From the NCBI RefSeq assembly GCF_001704415.2, contig NC_030820.1:41150036-41214035 (forward strand): a stretch of DNA of 64,000 nucleotides, written 5' to 3'. Below the pieces are notes generated by a model. It was not told where the DNA came from. It made no database searches and was given only the letters and a program-made list of their open reading frames with translations. The DNA comes from Capra hircus. Taxonomy: Eukaryota; Chordata; Mammalia; Artiodactyla; Bovidae. Shown here piece after piece: positions 23,601-34,760 of this stretch; within the stretch, counting starts at the first letter, position 1; every line of letters begins with the position of its first letter. The translations under genes and the position numbers were made by a program.

Positions 23601-25465
23601 CTGCACTGACTCATCCTAATAAAACAGGATCAAAGTGAGTCCAGCCTAGCCTGGGAAGTGGGGAAAAGCTTCTCAGACAAAGAAATACACAGATGCCGGC
23701 CAGTGAGGCAGGAACTGGCAGGGGAAATGTGGCACTGGGAGGAACACTCAGATGTGAGGTCAAGAAGTGTCAGGTGTAAGAAGCAGCATATCCAAAGGCC
23801 CTGTGGCAGGAAGGGCTGGCTGGGTCAGAAACAACAGAAGCTTGTTTGTGAGCCTGAGATAGAGCTAGCAAGGGATCAGAGGTGAAAGGTGAGGCCTGCA
23901 GGTACGTGGGGTCCTGCAGGTCTGCTTGAGGAAGTAGGATGACATTCTCAGGCCCACGGGGAGCCCCAGGGGTTCTGAGCCTAGGACTGGCATTTTCTGA
24001 TCTGTTTTAAAAGAGGATGGAGCTAATGTATAAATGTTATCAGTGGATATTTTGTTCTCAATCTTCAGTTGTAACTCATCTGAAGTTACAGTAAAAGCTA
24101 TTTTTTAAATGACACTTACTTTGCATCCCTCATGAACTCATTTCTTGAACTCTTGCCCATGCCTGTGGGATGGGAGGAAGGACACGAGGGATGGAGAATG
24201 TTCACTCTACTGGTCCTGCCCCACCAGCCACGTGGGGGCAGCACTTCCCTGTGGCCATCACAACGGAGTGTCTGAGGCAACACAGCTGCAGGGCCTGAGA
24301 TACTCGGGGAGGCCTTCTGGCTGCTCTCAATATACAGGCCATCCTGGGGCACTGCATTACCCAGGCCTCCAGACTAGGCTCCTGTCCCAATTCCTGCATC
24401 CAACAGAGTTCATCCCCTCCACAATATTCCCTTTGGCTCTCTTTCCACAGAACTCAGGTGTATGGCCATCAAAATGAAACTGCCCACAAGGCCGTCTGCT
24501 CCAGGACCAGCTGATCCTGGTCACCAACCAAAGAAGATTTTGCAAATAGAGACCTGAAGGTCAAGCCCCGCCCCCCACAGTGGTTCCTCTGGGTTCCTGT
24601 GTACCCAGGAAAGGCCAGGGGGCTCAAGGCATGATTCCAGGGAAGGCCCAGGTATGTCTCCTGTTTCCAGTTCTGCAGACACAGGGATGTCATGCGCCAG
24701 GCTCGTATGTGCTACAGGTGCTCATATTAACTCCTGTAGAAGCACAACTTTTATAAGGTCTACTTTATAGATGAAAACAAAGAACAGCTACAAACAGAGT
24801 CACAAAAATACAAAGCATTCTGACCAGAGCTACAGAGCAACTAGAAGACAGGCCTGGGCCTTGCACTAACATCGCCCTCTGAAGTGTGCATTTTTCCCTC
24901 CATTGTGCTGTGGATATGCATGGACTTTTAGCAAAACCACAGACCCCAGCTCCTGGCCACACCGAGGCCCGCTGTTTATCGAAGCAGCAGCTTGATGTGG
25001 TTCAATTGCTAAAAGATGGTTCTTGAAAAAATGACTGAGGAAGAATTCAGTTTCACAGTAAAAGACAGTTGCCATAATAAATGTCTGAATAACTGATTTT
25101 TGTCTGCAAGTACACACTCTTCTGCTATAGTTCAGTTCTGATAAAACTGTAGAGCTCTTTCATTCTACGTTGCTTTAATATTTACCCATTTTTAGGATGC
25201 CTGCCATTAAATGATAAGCAGCCTATTTCAGACATTGCATTTTATAGTTCTTAAATTTGCAATTTACATAGCTTCTATCTGTCTACCAAAATTTTCTTTA
25301 TTATGAGTGTATTTTCCTTTACTTCGTAGAGTATAGTTACAACAGTTACTTTAAAACTTTTGTCAGCTGGTTCTAATATCTGGGTCATCTCCAGATTGGC
25401 TTCTGTCACTGTCGTTTTCTTGGCTCTTAATATATTGGGTGATTTGGGATTATATCCTGATATTG
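23601..25465. other. Unassigned intergenic DNA, about 1.9 kb
   Basis: Mostly unique sequence: mixed composition to about 24.7 kb, then A/T-rich. Frames up to 110 codons are short, overlapping and unrelated to known families. The segment 25230-25460 may be an old LINE remnant. Confidence 0.45.
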
Positions 25466-25601
25466 TGGGACTTCCCCAGAAGTCCAGTAGTTGAGACTCC
25501 AACTTTCAATGCAGAGGGTGTGAGTTCAATCCCTGGTTGGGGAACTAAGATACCACATGCAGTGTGGTGTGGGTAAAAATGAAAAAAAAAAAAAAAAAAA
25601 A
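25466..25601 (+). mobile_element. CHR-type SINE
   Basis: Forward CHR element: 'gggacttccccagaagtcc' head, 'gttcaatccctggttgggga' B-box-like region, and a run of about 20 A residues at the 3' end. Confidence 0.9.
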
Positions 25602-25763
25602 GATATATTCTGACTTTGTGATCACAGGGCTATAGAGTCTATTGTTTTCTAAGGAGAGTCCTCACAATTGTTTGTCTGTGTGTGTATATATGATTGTTTT
25701 AGCAGGAGAATAACTCAGCCAGGCCCTGACTGAAACTCTCTTTCCCTGACAGGAAAAAATCTT

Positions 25764-25985
25764 GGGGCTTCCCAGGCGGCGCTAGTGGTAAAGAATCTGC
25801 CTGCCAACTCAGGAAATGCAGGAGACTAGGGTTCGATCTCTGGGTCAAGAAGATTCCCTGGAGGAGGGGATGGCAACCCACTCCAGCATCTTCGCCTAGA
25901 GAATCCCATGGACAGAGGAGCCTGGCAGGCTACAATCCATGGGGTCACACAGAGTCAGACACTACTGAAATCACTTAGCCTGCAT
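25764..25985 (+). mobile_element. Bov-tA SINE
   Basis: Forward Bov-tA with the head at 25764-25850. The head carries a short extra segment relative to most copies here ('aactcaggaaatgcagg'). The BovA body follows. Confidence 0.93.
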
Positions 25986-26345
25986 GCTTTTGACAGGAAC
26001 AAACCATCGCTCAGCTCTTTGATCCTTGTAGGCTGCTTGGAGCCTGTGGTTCAGGGCTCAGCAGAGAAGCAGGTAGACCGACACCCCGAATGTGGAACCC
26101 CCATCCCCACCCCAGACTCTCACCTTCCAGCAGCTCAGTTACCCTGAATTTTGACCTCCAGCTCTTCAAGCCACTGGAGAAGCAAAACACTCACTAGAGT
26201 TTCACCTCCCAGGATGGCACAGACCAGGTGGGCCTGCCCTCAGCTGGAAGCTGGGCCTGCAGTGGACAGCCCACACCAGGCCATGCCCTTCTTCCCAGTG
26301 CTGACTCCCTTCCAAAACCTTCTGTAGGAGCCTGCAGAGAACATT
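25986..26345. other. Unassigned DNA with one copy of a 49-bp direct repeat
   Basis: Unique GC-rich sequence. Positions 26221-26269 are repeated at 27408-27456 with one mismatch. No gene is supported. Confidence 0.55.
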
Positions 26346-26555
26346 ATTTTTTTTATTTTTATTTTTTAATATTTATTTTATTTGGCAGTGTCTGCATGTG
26401 GGATCTTTCATTGTGGTGCATGGATGATCCAGTTGTGGAGAGCAGGCTTAGTTACTCCGAGACCTGTGGGATCTTAGTTCCCAGACCAGGCATCAAACCC
26501 ACATCCCTTGCACCGCAAAGCAGAATCTTAACCTTTGGACAACCAGGGAAGTCCC
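26346..26555 (-). mobile_element. CHR-type SINE
   Basis: Reverse-oriented CHR element beginning with a T-rich tract (its A-tail), through 'gggatcttagttcccagacc' to 'ccagggaagtccc'. Diverged and slightly expanded in the middle. Confidence 0.88.
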
Positions 26556-26584
26556 GTTGCTGAGTACGTTAAATCCATCTGTCA

Positions 26585-26740
26585 TTTTAGGCTTGCAGCC
26601 ACGCCAGGAGGAGGGCAATGGCTTAGTCACCACCCACTTTACTGAACAGGAAACACAAGCTCAAAGAGGGTAAATCATGGCTTCAAGGTCAGGATCACAC
26701 GGTCGGTAAATGCCACCAGCAGGAACCCACCCCAGATCAG
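26585..26740 (-). mobile_element. MIR SINE fragment
   Basis: The order 'actgaacaggaaacacaagctcaaagagggtaa ... aggatcacacggtcggtaaatg' matches the reverse complement of MIR. Old and diverged. Confidence 0.65.
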
Positions 26741-27628
26741 CTGGGCCTGGAGCCCCGGTCCTTCCTCTCCAGGCTGTGTCCACACCTCGGGTCGGTGTGT
26801 GGCCTCTCCTCAGTCGTGGTGGCAGCCCTCAGAGAATGGAGAGGATCACAGAGTTAGACAGGTGCTTGGGGCAGGGCCAGGGGAGGGGTTCCAGCAGGTT
26901 CCAGGGAAGCAGAGGTCGAGGACCTGGAGCTGTGGTTCCTTCCATTTAGTTCCAGCTGAAAGGAAAGCAGAGTCATCATGGCCTGAAACAAGCTGAGCTG
27001 ATGCGGCAAGGCAGGCTGTGATGGCCTCAGGATTGCAGAGAACATCGATTCGAGGACTTGGAGGAAGAAAGTAAAACCTCCTTTGCTGGGGGCCTGTGGA
27101 TGGACAGATGCTAGTGCCATGAGCTCTGCAGGTCCCAGGTGAAGCCACACTCTTCCTGCAGCACCTGAGCAGAAACTCAGCTGAGCTGCAAGACCACTGG
27201 TGCAGGTTATCACCGACCAATCAGCCACTTTCCTGTTGCCTAACTTGCCCAAGTTGCTTCATGTTGCATCCTTAAGGTGGCACCCAGGAGGGAAGGTACT
27301 GTGTGTGAGTGAGGGAGGGGACTCTGTATCTTGCACAGAGCTCGGCACACACCAGATCCAAACACGTGGGTATCCTCCCTTACCCTGAGGTCAGCAGCGT
27401 TCCTGGGAGACCAGGTGGGCCTGCCCTCAGCTGGAAGCTGGACCTGCAGTGGACAGGTTCCTTTGGGACAGGGGCCCCAAAGGAACACAGGGCTTGTTCA
27501 ATCTTCACTTCCACATTCTGCCCTAAATTGCTTATAAATAATTGCCCATTAGGCATGGAGGGGTTGGTTTACATCCACAAATACGTGCACCCATGAGGGG
27601 AGACATTACAAAGGTAAATCAGACAGTG
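26741..27628. other. Unassigned GC-rich DNA with second copy of the 49-bp repeat
   Basis: Frames of 124-132 codons at 26846-27252 (minus) overlap in two phases and have no family resemblance. The second copy of the 49-bp repeat is at 27408-27456. No gene is called. Confidence 0.45.
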
Positions 27629-27735
27629 ACTTGACTTCCCTGGTGGTCCAGTGGCTAAGACTCTGCACTTCCATTTCAGGAGCACAGGTTCCATCTCTGG
27701 TCGGGGAACAAAGACTGAGAAATGCCACACCCCAG
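27629..27735 (+). mobile_element. CHR-type SINE, truncated
   Basis: Forward CHR head and middle ('gacttccctggtggtccagtg', 'tctctggtcggggaacaaag'). The tail is lost or decayed. Confidence 0.85.
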
Positions 27736-28629
27736 AGTTGCTGAACCTGAAACTGCAGCTAAGGTTCCATCATCCAGTGCTTTCCGAGGAGGGTGGCCTC
27801 CTCCCTTGCCCCCTGCCTGTGGAAGTACAGTCTCAATTCTGGGGGCAGGGGGAGCGGGGGAGCACTGTGCCTGGAGGACCATCCCTGCCCCTCGGGGCTG
27901 TGGCCTGCGATGCCCTTACACTCCCTGGCCGGTGCATTGGCCTCATTCTCCTCTCGACTCACCCTATCTTGCTCTTGGGAAAAATAAAAATCAGAAAAAT
28001 CTAGGCTTCAGACAAGAAAAGACCCCACAAGTGGGCATCATTCTCTTCGAGGCCAGAAGCCCCACTCCTTTCCTGTTTCTTCTTTTCCCCTCAACAGATA
28101 CAAACAGGATTTTCAATGATCGAAAAGCTGTATTTTAAAAAGTAAAAAGAAGCAGGTGGACTTGATTTGTAAAAATATATTTTACCCAGTATATCCAAAA
28201 TACCATTTCCATGTGTCATCAACATGAAAATTATTAATGACACGTGTACATTTTTTTGTACTAAGTCTTTGAAATCCAGGTTGTATTTTAACTAATAGCG
28301 CATCTCAACTCCAACAGGCTGTGGGTTCAAGGCTCAGGGCCACAGGTGTTGCCTCTGTGTTGGATGGCACAGCCTTGGGTGTTTAAAATTCAAATAGGGC
28401 TTCCTTTCTACCCCATCTTGGTTAATTGCATCCCGGTCCAGACAGTCTCCTTACCAGCTGCCCATCCTGTGGCAGGACCAGGAGAAGAAACTGTTCCCTC
28501 CCTGTCTGTCTGTCCCTCCTCGTTGGGCAAAGCGTCTTAGGCCTTGGTCAGGAAATTGTTTGACTTCTGGAAAACTCACGCTATCCTGTGCTTTTCCAAG
28601 AGTCCACTAACCAGTCCAATCTGTGCTTT
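27736..28629. other. Unassigned intergenic DNA
   Basis: GC-rich to about 28.0 kb, then A/T-rich. A 138-codon plus-strand frame and a shadowing minus-strand frame show no domain. No gene is called. Confidence 0.45.
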
Positions 28630-28880
28630 GGTTAATAGCATGGACCCTGGATGGTCTGAGTTTGGAGCTCACCCCACTGGTTACCAGCCTTGGACAAGTC
28701 AGTTCTCTTTTGAGCAGCCTCACTTTTCTCATCTGTGAAACGTGGTGGGATCTCGCGGAGAGAAGAGGAATTTAATAATATACGTGACTCCCTTAGAATG
28801 AAATGTTGCCTGCAATACGGCACTCCCTAGACATGCCTTAGCTTCTACCACTGTTACTGTTACTCCTGCTGCTATTATTA
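28630..28880 (+). mobile_element. MIR SINE
   Basis: A fairly long MIR copy in sense orientation: 'ggttaatagcatggaccctgg', 'ccttggacaagtcagttctc', 'ctcacttttctcatctgtga'. It ends in the 'ttactgttactcctgctgct' region. Clearly older than the ruminant SINEs. Confidence 0.8.
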
Positions 28881-30043
28881 CAACTATAGTCATCATCGGG
28901 GCCGGGGCTGGGGGTGTTGTTGTGACAAACATGTCCTCCAGCCATTCAAGGCTACAGTTGTCAGATTTAGCAAATCGAATTACAGGATGCCTGGCTATGG
29001 TAAAATTTTAGATAATTTTTTTTAAATCATTTTTTAGGGTTTTTCCCACAAAATACCCTTGAACTGTGGTGTGCGTATTTTGTCTGGCAGCCTAATCTGG
29101 GAGGTAGGTGGTGGCTTGGCCTTGGTGCCCTGTCTGGGCTCACACACACCTGGGAGGGGCACTCACCTGGAAGGGGCAACACTGGAGCCAGGTTTCTAGA
29201 AGCAGAGCCTAGGACATGGATTCCTGCCCATTTAGGGCTAGAAGGGCAGAGGGGAACAAAGCTAAGCCAGGACATTGGATCAACAGGAGAGCAGCTGTCT
29301 AAGCCTTCAGCAAGTGCAGCACCCAGAGTGCGCCCCTGGAGCTGGAGGAGGCCAGCCTTCTGTACGTTGGCATCAGTCAGTGGTCGTGAGCTATGCAAAT
29401 GGGTGAGCCACCCCTGCTCTGCCGTGTCTTGGCCCCCGAATCACTGCTCCCACCAACTAAGCCATGTCCAGGCACAGAATGGCAGTGGGAGCAGCCGGGT
29501 CCCAGCCATGAGTGCAGCCTACCATCTCTCGGGGCAGATGCTGAAACAGTCTGCCCCAGGCCTCATCCTGCCCTCAGCCTCTGCTTCTTCACAGGGACAG
29601 AAGAGCAGTCTGACCAGAGGAAGCGGTCCAGCTAACCCCAGCTGGCCCACTGAGCCGGCTGCAAGCCTCCCTTCCAAGCAGGGACTCGGTGGACATAACA
29701 GACTTGGGGTAAAAGGCTTGGATTTTGTTCAATAGCTCTTTAAAAACCACCTGCATCTTTTTTAATCCAGCAATTCTTCAGCCTGGGTTGTTTATTTCCA
29801 CAAAATTGTCCGGGTATCTTAGTTGTTGGATTCAAAAGAAAAATCACAAGACGGGAGTTTATTTGAATATGTAAAAGGCCACACTACTCAAGACCTCAGC
29901 TCAGCAACAACTGGAGACTTCTTTGTAGCAGATGAAAAGGCACATAGCGCTCCATGGTCACTGTTGGAAAAGGGAGTATTTCAGCTGAATTTATCTTTCA
30001 AAAAATAATATTGTTATATTTAAAGCCTTAAGTAAGAAAACAC
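28881..30043. other. Unassigned intergenic DNA
   Basis: Unique sequence with opposite-strand frames of 123 and 135 codons that overlap at 29328-29398. Neither has recognisable motifs. No gene is called. Confidence 0.45.
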
Positions 30044-30262
30044 TGGGCTTCCCAGGAGGCTCAGTGGCAAAGAATCCGCCTGCCTTTGCAGGAGACACAG
30101 GAGACTCGGGGTCAGGATCTGAAGGAGGAAATGGCAACCCACTCTACTGTTCTTGCCTGGAGAAGTTCATGGACAGAGGAGTCTGGTGGGCTACAGTCCA
30201 CAGGGTCGAAAAGAGTCAGACATGACTTAGCACGCGTGCGTGCGCACACACACACACAAAGA
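30044..30262 (+). mobile_element. Bov-tA SINE with CA-rich tail
   Basis: Forward Bov-tA with a partly deleted middle region, ending in 'cttagcacgcgtgcgtgcgc' and then (AC)n. Confidence 0.92.
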
Positions 30263-30430
30263 AGACACTAGATTTGACACTTCTCTCTATACCGTGCACC
30301 CCAGGAATAAGATGATATGGTGCCCAGAGATTGGCTCCATGGACCAACAGTCAGGAATGACCAGTTGCATTGCTCCGCCGTCCTGGGAAAAACAGCCCAC
30401 ATGTGTCTGGTACCCTGAAGCAGTCCACGG

Positions 30431-30611
30431 GAAGCTCCTGGACGCCACTGGGAGCCACTGCTCTGCCCTCATTCACAGCCTGGCAACCACGTAGCACTCC
30501 CCACATAGCCTCAGTGCCTCCTCCCCAATTTCAGCATCCTCACATCAGCATCATCACTGCCACCCATGGTAACAGTACCCACTCACGGGCACTTGCTGTC
30601 CTGGGCACAGC
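30431..30611 (+). repeat. Inverted duplication, left arm A
   Basis: This 181-bp segment recurs in reverse complement at 31128-31310 with roughly 10% mismatch by eye. Its right end overlaps a MIR element that continues beyond the arm, so this copy is probably the original arrangement. Confidence 0.9.
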
Positions 30612-30765
30612 ACTGGAAGCAGTGTCTCTGCACATGCTCTGATATTCACCTCATCCAGCCTTGATGCTCTCGGACGGTAGTCAAAGGAGCCACGGCCGCT
30701 TCTGCTCACTTTACAAAAGAGGAAACTGAGGCAGAGAGGGTGCATGGTCACCTTGCAGAGACTGG
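30590..30765 (-). mobile_element. MIR SINE
   Basis: Reverse-complement MIR: 'gggcacagcactggaagc ... acaaaagaggaaactgaggcagagagggtg'. It runs continuously out of inverted-repeat arm A. Confidence 0.75.
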
Positions 30766-30943
30766 GAAGACAGGAGAGAAAGGACCAGTGACCAGGCCCT
30801 GCTGCTGCTCTGCACGGCCCCGCCAGGATCCCCTACCAGGAACCTACAGTGCAGTGGGTGTGGCTAGACTTTTCCAGTAAACATGAGATTTGCTAAGCCA
30901 GGTGACTTCCTTCTCAGCCATGGTAACTGGAACTCCCCACTCC

Positions 30944-31127
30944 CTTATCCTCTGTCACCCCCTTCTCCTCCTGCCTTCAATGTTTCCCAACATCAGGGTC
31001 TTTTCTAATGAGTCAGCTCTTTGCATCAGGAGGCCAGTGTATTGGAGCTTCAGCATCAGTCCTTCCAATGCATATTCTGGGTTGATTTCCTTTAGGATTG
31101 ACTGGTTTGATCTCCTTTCAGCCTGAT
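30944..31127 (-). mobile_element. BovB fragment, duplicated copy (B')
   Basis: A 184-bp internal BovB piece in reverse orientation. It shares private variants with the forward copy at 31690-31859 ('tacactggcctcctgatgc', 'aggctgaaaggagatcaaac'). It is therefore a secondary duplicate of that copy and not an independent insertion. It lacks the BovB 3' end. Confidence 0.9.
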
Positions 31128-31310
31128 GCTGTGCCCAGGACAGCAAGTGTCCCGTGAGTGGGTGCTATTACCATGGGTGGCAGTGATGATGCTGATGTGA
31201 GGATGTTGAAATCAGGGAAGAGGCACTGAGGATATGTGGGGAGTGCTGCATGGTTGCCAGGCTGTGAATGAGGGCAGAGCAGTGGCCCCCAGCAGCGTCC
31301 AGGAGCTTTC
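31128..31310 (-). repeat. Inverted duplication, right arm A'
   Basis: Reverse-complement copy of 30431-30611, directly joined to the BovB piece B'. The two form one 367-bp rearranged block. Confidence 0.9.
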
Positions 31311-31689
31311 TGGACGCTTTTCCCACTCACTCCTCCCCCCGTAGCACTGATGACCAGAACAGACCAGGAAGTGCTTGGGATCAGAGGACAATGATTCATT
31401 TTCTGCAGAAAGGAGGGAGGGAGGTGGAGCCAGCAGGACATGGGTTGGATGGCAGCCAGACTGCCCTGCAGGTTCGGTACCTCATTCTGTACATACACGT
31501 CGCTGACCCTCCCTGGCCCAGGGTCACCTTCTTAATCGGTAAGGTGGTTCTAGCAGCCAAGGGCCTGGGTGATAAGAAGATAAAAGATAACAGACACACA
31601 TGTGTACCCATACAAGTAAATGCACACCTATGTGTTACATACACACACACACACAAGTGTATTAAGCCTAGCATAGTATTCAGCACACA

Positions 31690-31966
31690 TTCAGGCTGAA
31701 AGGAGATCAAACCAGAATCAACTCAGAATATGCGTTGGAAGGACTGATGCTGAAGCTCCAATACACTGGCCTCCTGATGCAAAGAGCTGACTCATTAGAA
31801 AAGACCCTGATATTGGGAAACATTGAAGGCAGGAGGAGAAGGGGGTGACAGAGGATAAGATGGTCAGATGGCATCACCGACTCGATGGACATGAGTTCGA
31901 GCAAACTCTGGGAGATAGTGAAGGACAGGGAAGCCTGGTGTGCTGCAGTCCATGGGGTCGCATATA
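31690..31966 (+). mobile_element. BovB LINE fragment
   Basis: Forward BovB piece from the 'ggctgaaaggagatcaaacc' region to the 'gtccatggggtcgca' region near the 3' end. Its first 170 bp are the source or sister of the inverted copy at 30944-31127. Confidence 0.93.
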
Positions 31967-31967
31967 T

Positions 31968-32362
31968 GTATGTGAGAGTTGGGCCATAAAGAAGGCTGAG
32001 CACCAAAGAATTGGTGCTTTTCAACTGCGGTGCTGGAGAAGACTCTTGAGAGTCCCTTGGACTGTAAGGACATCAAAGCAGTCAATCCCAAAGGAAATCA
32101 ACCCTGAATATTCATTGGAAGGACTGATGCTGAAGTTGAAGCTCCAATAATTTGGCTACCTGCTGTGAACAGCCAACTCATTGGAACAGACTCTGAAGCT
32201 GGCAAAGATTGAGAGCAAGAGGAGAAGGAAACAACAGAGGATGAGATGGTTGGATGGCATCAATTCAATGAACATGAGTTTGAGCAAGTTCCAGGAGACA
32301 GTGAGGGACAGGGAAACCTGGTGTGCTGCAGTCCATGGGATCACAAAGACTGAAAAACAACA
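31968..32362 (+). mobile_element. BovB LINE, 3' fragment in tandem
   Basis: A second forward BovB piece follows immediately, starting upstream in consensus order ('gagagttgggccataaag') and running again to the same 3' end. The arrangement is head-to-tail with the previous fragment. It diverges from that fragment throughout, so two insertions or an old duplication are both possible. Confidence 0.92.
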
Positions 32363-34029
32363 AGCTGAAACAAGGGTCCCACCCTCCTCCTTCCTCCAGC
32401 AAAGAACATTCACCACAGGCCGCCTTCAAACAGCACCTGTCTCAAATCTATGAAAATGAACATCTTTTTCGATGTTTTGGGGGGCAACATTTGCCTTTCC
32501 CGTGAGCAGTCAGTTCTTCAGTCAGCCTTTCCGGGGCCCCAGCCTTCCTGCCTACTCCGAGAGGATGACATCTGCCGGCCCAGATGCACGCAGGCAGCAC
32601 CCTCTCATGAGCCAAGTTCAACCCCTCGGGGATGCTGTGACTCAGAAGCTCCAGGTGGAACCTGAGGGTCTGTATCTCTGCTAAGCTACCAACCAAGGAC
32701 AGGGCTGCTGCTCAGAGGACCAAGTATCTCTGCCACCGAAAGCTGTGAGCACATGTCATCCACGAACTCCAGCACAGCTAAAGAACATGAGCTCCTCACA
32801 GTGGGTTAGACACTCAATTATTCCTTTATGCCTTCAGCAGGTGTTTCTTAAACAAGAGTGCAGGGGGTGAAGCTTACGATCAACCTAGGTAGGGTGTGTT
32901 TTACATCGATCACTATATAAAGCCTTCTTTTGAATATGGTCACAGAACTGTGGAAAGTTACCATAAGTGAGCGTTCCTAAGAAACTGTGTTATTTCTAAC
33001 TGACCAAGTAGCAATAAACCTAAGCCAAAACACAAATAGGTATCCATAAAAGCTGGGAAGGTCTCACTGTTGCCCTTTAAGACGGGCCAGGGCATTCAAG
33101 TTCAAGGCTTTGCTGGAGGGATTTCCTTCCGGCTCACCACCCATTGTCTGGAAGGAAAATCTGAGAACATCCACCACGCCTGGCAGATCTGATTTCAACC
33201 CACAGACTTCAAGCGAATCCAGAGGCTCCTGTATCATACTGTTTACATGTTCTATATCCAAGCTCATTGTAGACAGGAGGTCTGTGATTTGTATGTGTTA
33301 TCTTAGTAACCGTGTTTGAAGAGGAGGAAGATCTTAAAATAACAGCCATTATCTTGCGTGTTTGGGGTCTGCCAAGTATTGTCTAAATCTTCATGGTAAC
33401 AATGCGAAAATGATTGGAAAAGATAATGATCTCCGTAATACTGCTGAGACGCTTAGCAGGGCAGGAAAAAGCGAAAGGATAGTAATCTGGTGCCTCCCCA
33501 AAGAGCAGGCGACCTCACCCACAGCCGGACAGAGGCGCGTACAGAGCAAAAGAAAGCTCATCCTTTAGGAGTGAAACCCTACAGGAAACAAGCTAATTAG
33601 GCATGTGGAGCAGACACCACCAGCAGACTAGAGAAATTTGGCCTTCCAAGAAAAAGGGAACAAAAGGCTTTCACCAAGAGTCCCACGATTTAAATTCTCC
33701 TCCCCACCCAATTGTAGATATGGTTTGAGTGTCATTGGGTTGGGATTTGTGTGTGTCCCTGGCTCTGAGCCATCTCAGATCCTTTGGAGAAGTAGATATG
33801 GATTCTTTTTACCAGCAGAAAGGAAAGAAAACAACTGAAATATGTATGAAAGGAAAGAATCATCTTTATCATGTCATTCATTCTTGTCTGATTTTAAGTA
33901 GAAAAGTCGAGTTTCATATTACAGAATGTTGGAGGCTGAACAGATTTTAAGAAAGACAAAGAAATAAGCCCCCTTCCACTCTGTAATCCCATGATGCAAA
34001 ACTACCGTGACAGTCACTTGAATGCTCTC
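32363..34029. other. Unassigned intergenic DNA
   Basis: Unique sequence with only short frames (up to about 80 codons). It is A/T-rich from about 32.8 kb. No gene or nameable repeat is seen. Confidence 0.5.
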
Positions 34030-34760
34030 TCTAAATCTATCATTTTTTTTTTTATCGTTTCTGCAGAAAAGTTGTAAGAAGAGTTCAAAGAACTCCTTCC
34101 CATTCTCCCGGAGTTCTTGATTGTTTACATTTTGCCCCATTACCCTTCTCTCATCCTCTCTTGCTTCCTCTCTGTCTAAACCATTTGAGAATAAGTCATA
34201 GAATTCTGCATATAGGATCCTCCCTACATATGCCTTTGGGTTTTCTTGAGGACAATGACATTCTCTTTTGCATCCGAAGTACAATAATCAAACTCAGAAA
34301 TCTTACCACCAAGCAGTGCTGATATCAAATCCACAGGCCACTCTTAGCTGCTGTCATTTGTCCCTTGATGCCCTGGATGGCTCTGTCCCTCTGCTTCCCA
34401 TCCAGGACAGTGGGGGCCTCCAGCTCTCAGCTCTCTTGAGCCTTGTGGACGCTGAACAATGTATTCTTGACCCTGATGTGTTAGAAAGTTAGGCCAATGC
34501 AGGACATCCTTCAGTGCATTTGGCTGATGTTTCCCATTGAACTGACTTGGTTTGTGTGTTCTAGGCAGCAATGTCGTGGACATGCCTGGTGCCCATGTCA
34601 GGATGCTGGGTCAGGTGTTATGACAATGGTTGGTCCCAAAGTTGCTGGTTTGACCTCTGTTCCCTGGCTTAAGGTGGCACTCACCAGGTCTCCCCACCAT
34701 GAAGTTACTATTTCCCCCCTTAATACATCAGTCTTTAAAAGCAAAAATTTTAGACCTTTT
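34030..34760. mobile_element. Ancient L1-like 3' region
   Basis: Several landmarks of an old mammalian L1 3' segment appear in order: 'tttctgcagaaaagttgtaagaagagttcaaa', 'gatgtttccc', and 'ccaccatgaagttactattt'. It is highly diverged, and neither the strand nor the subfamily is claimed. Confidence 0.55.
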
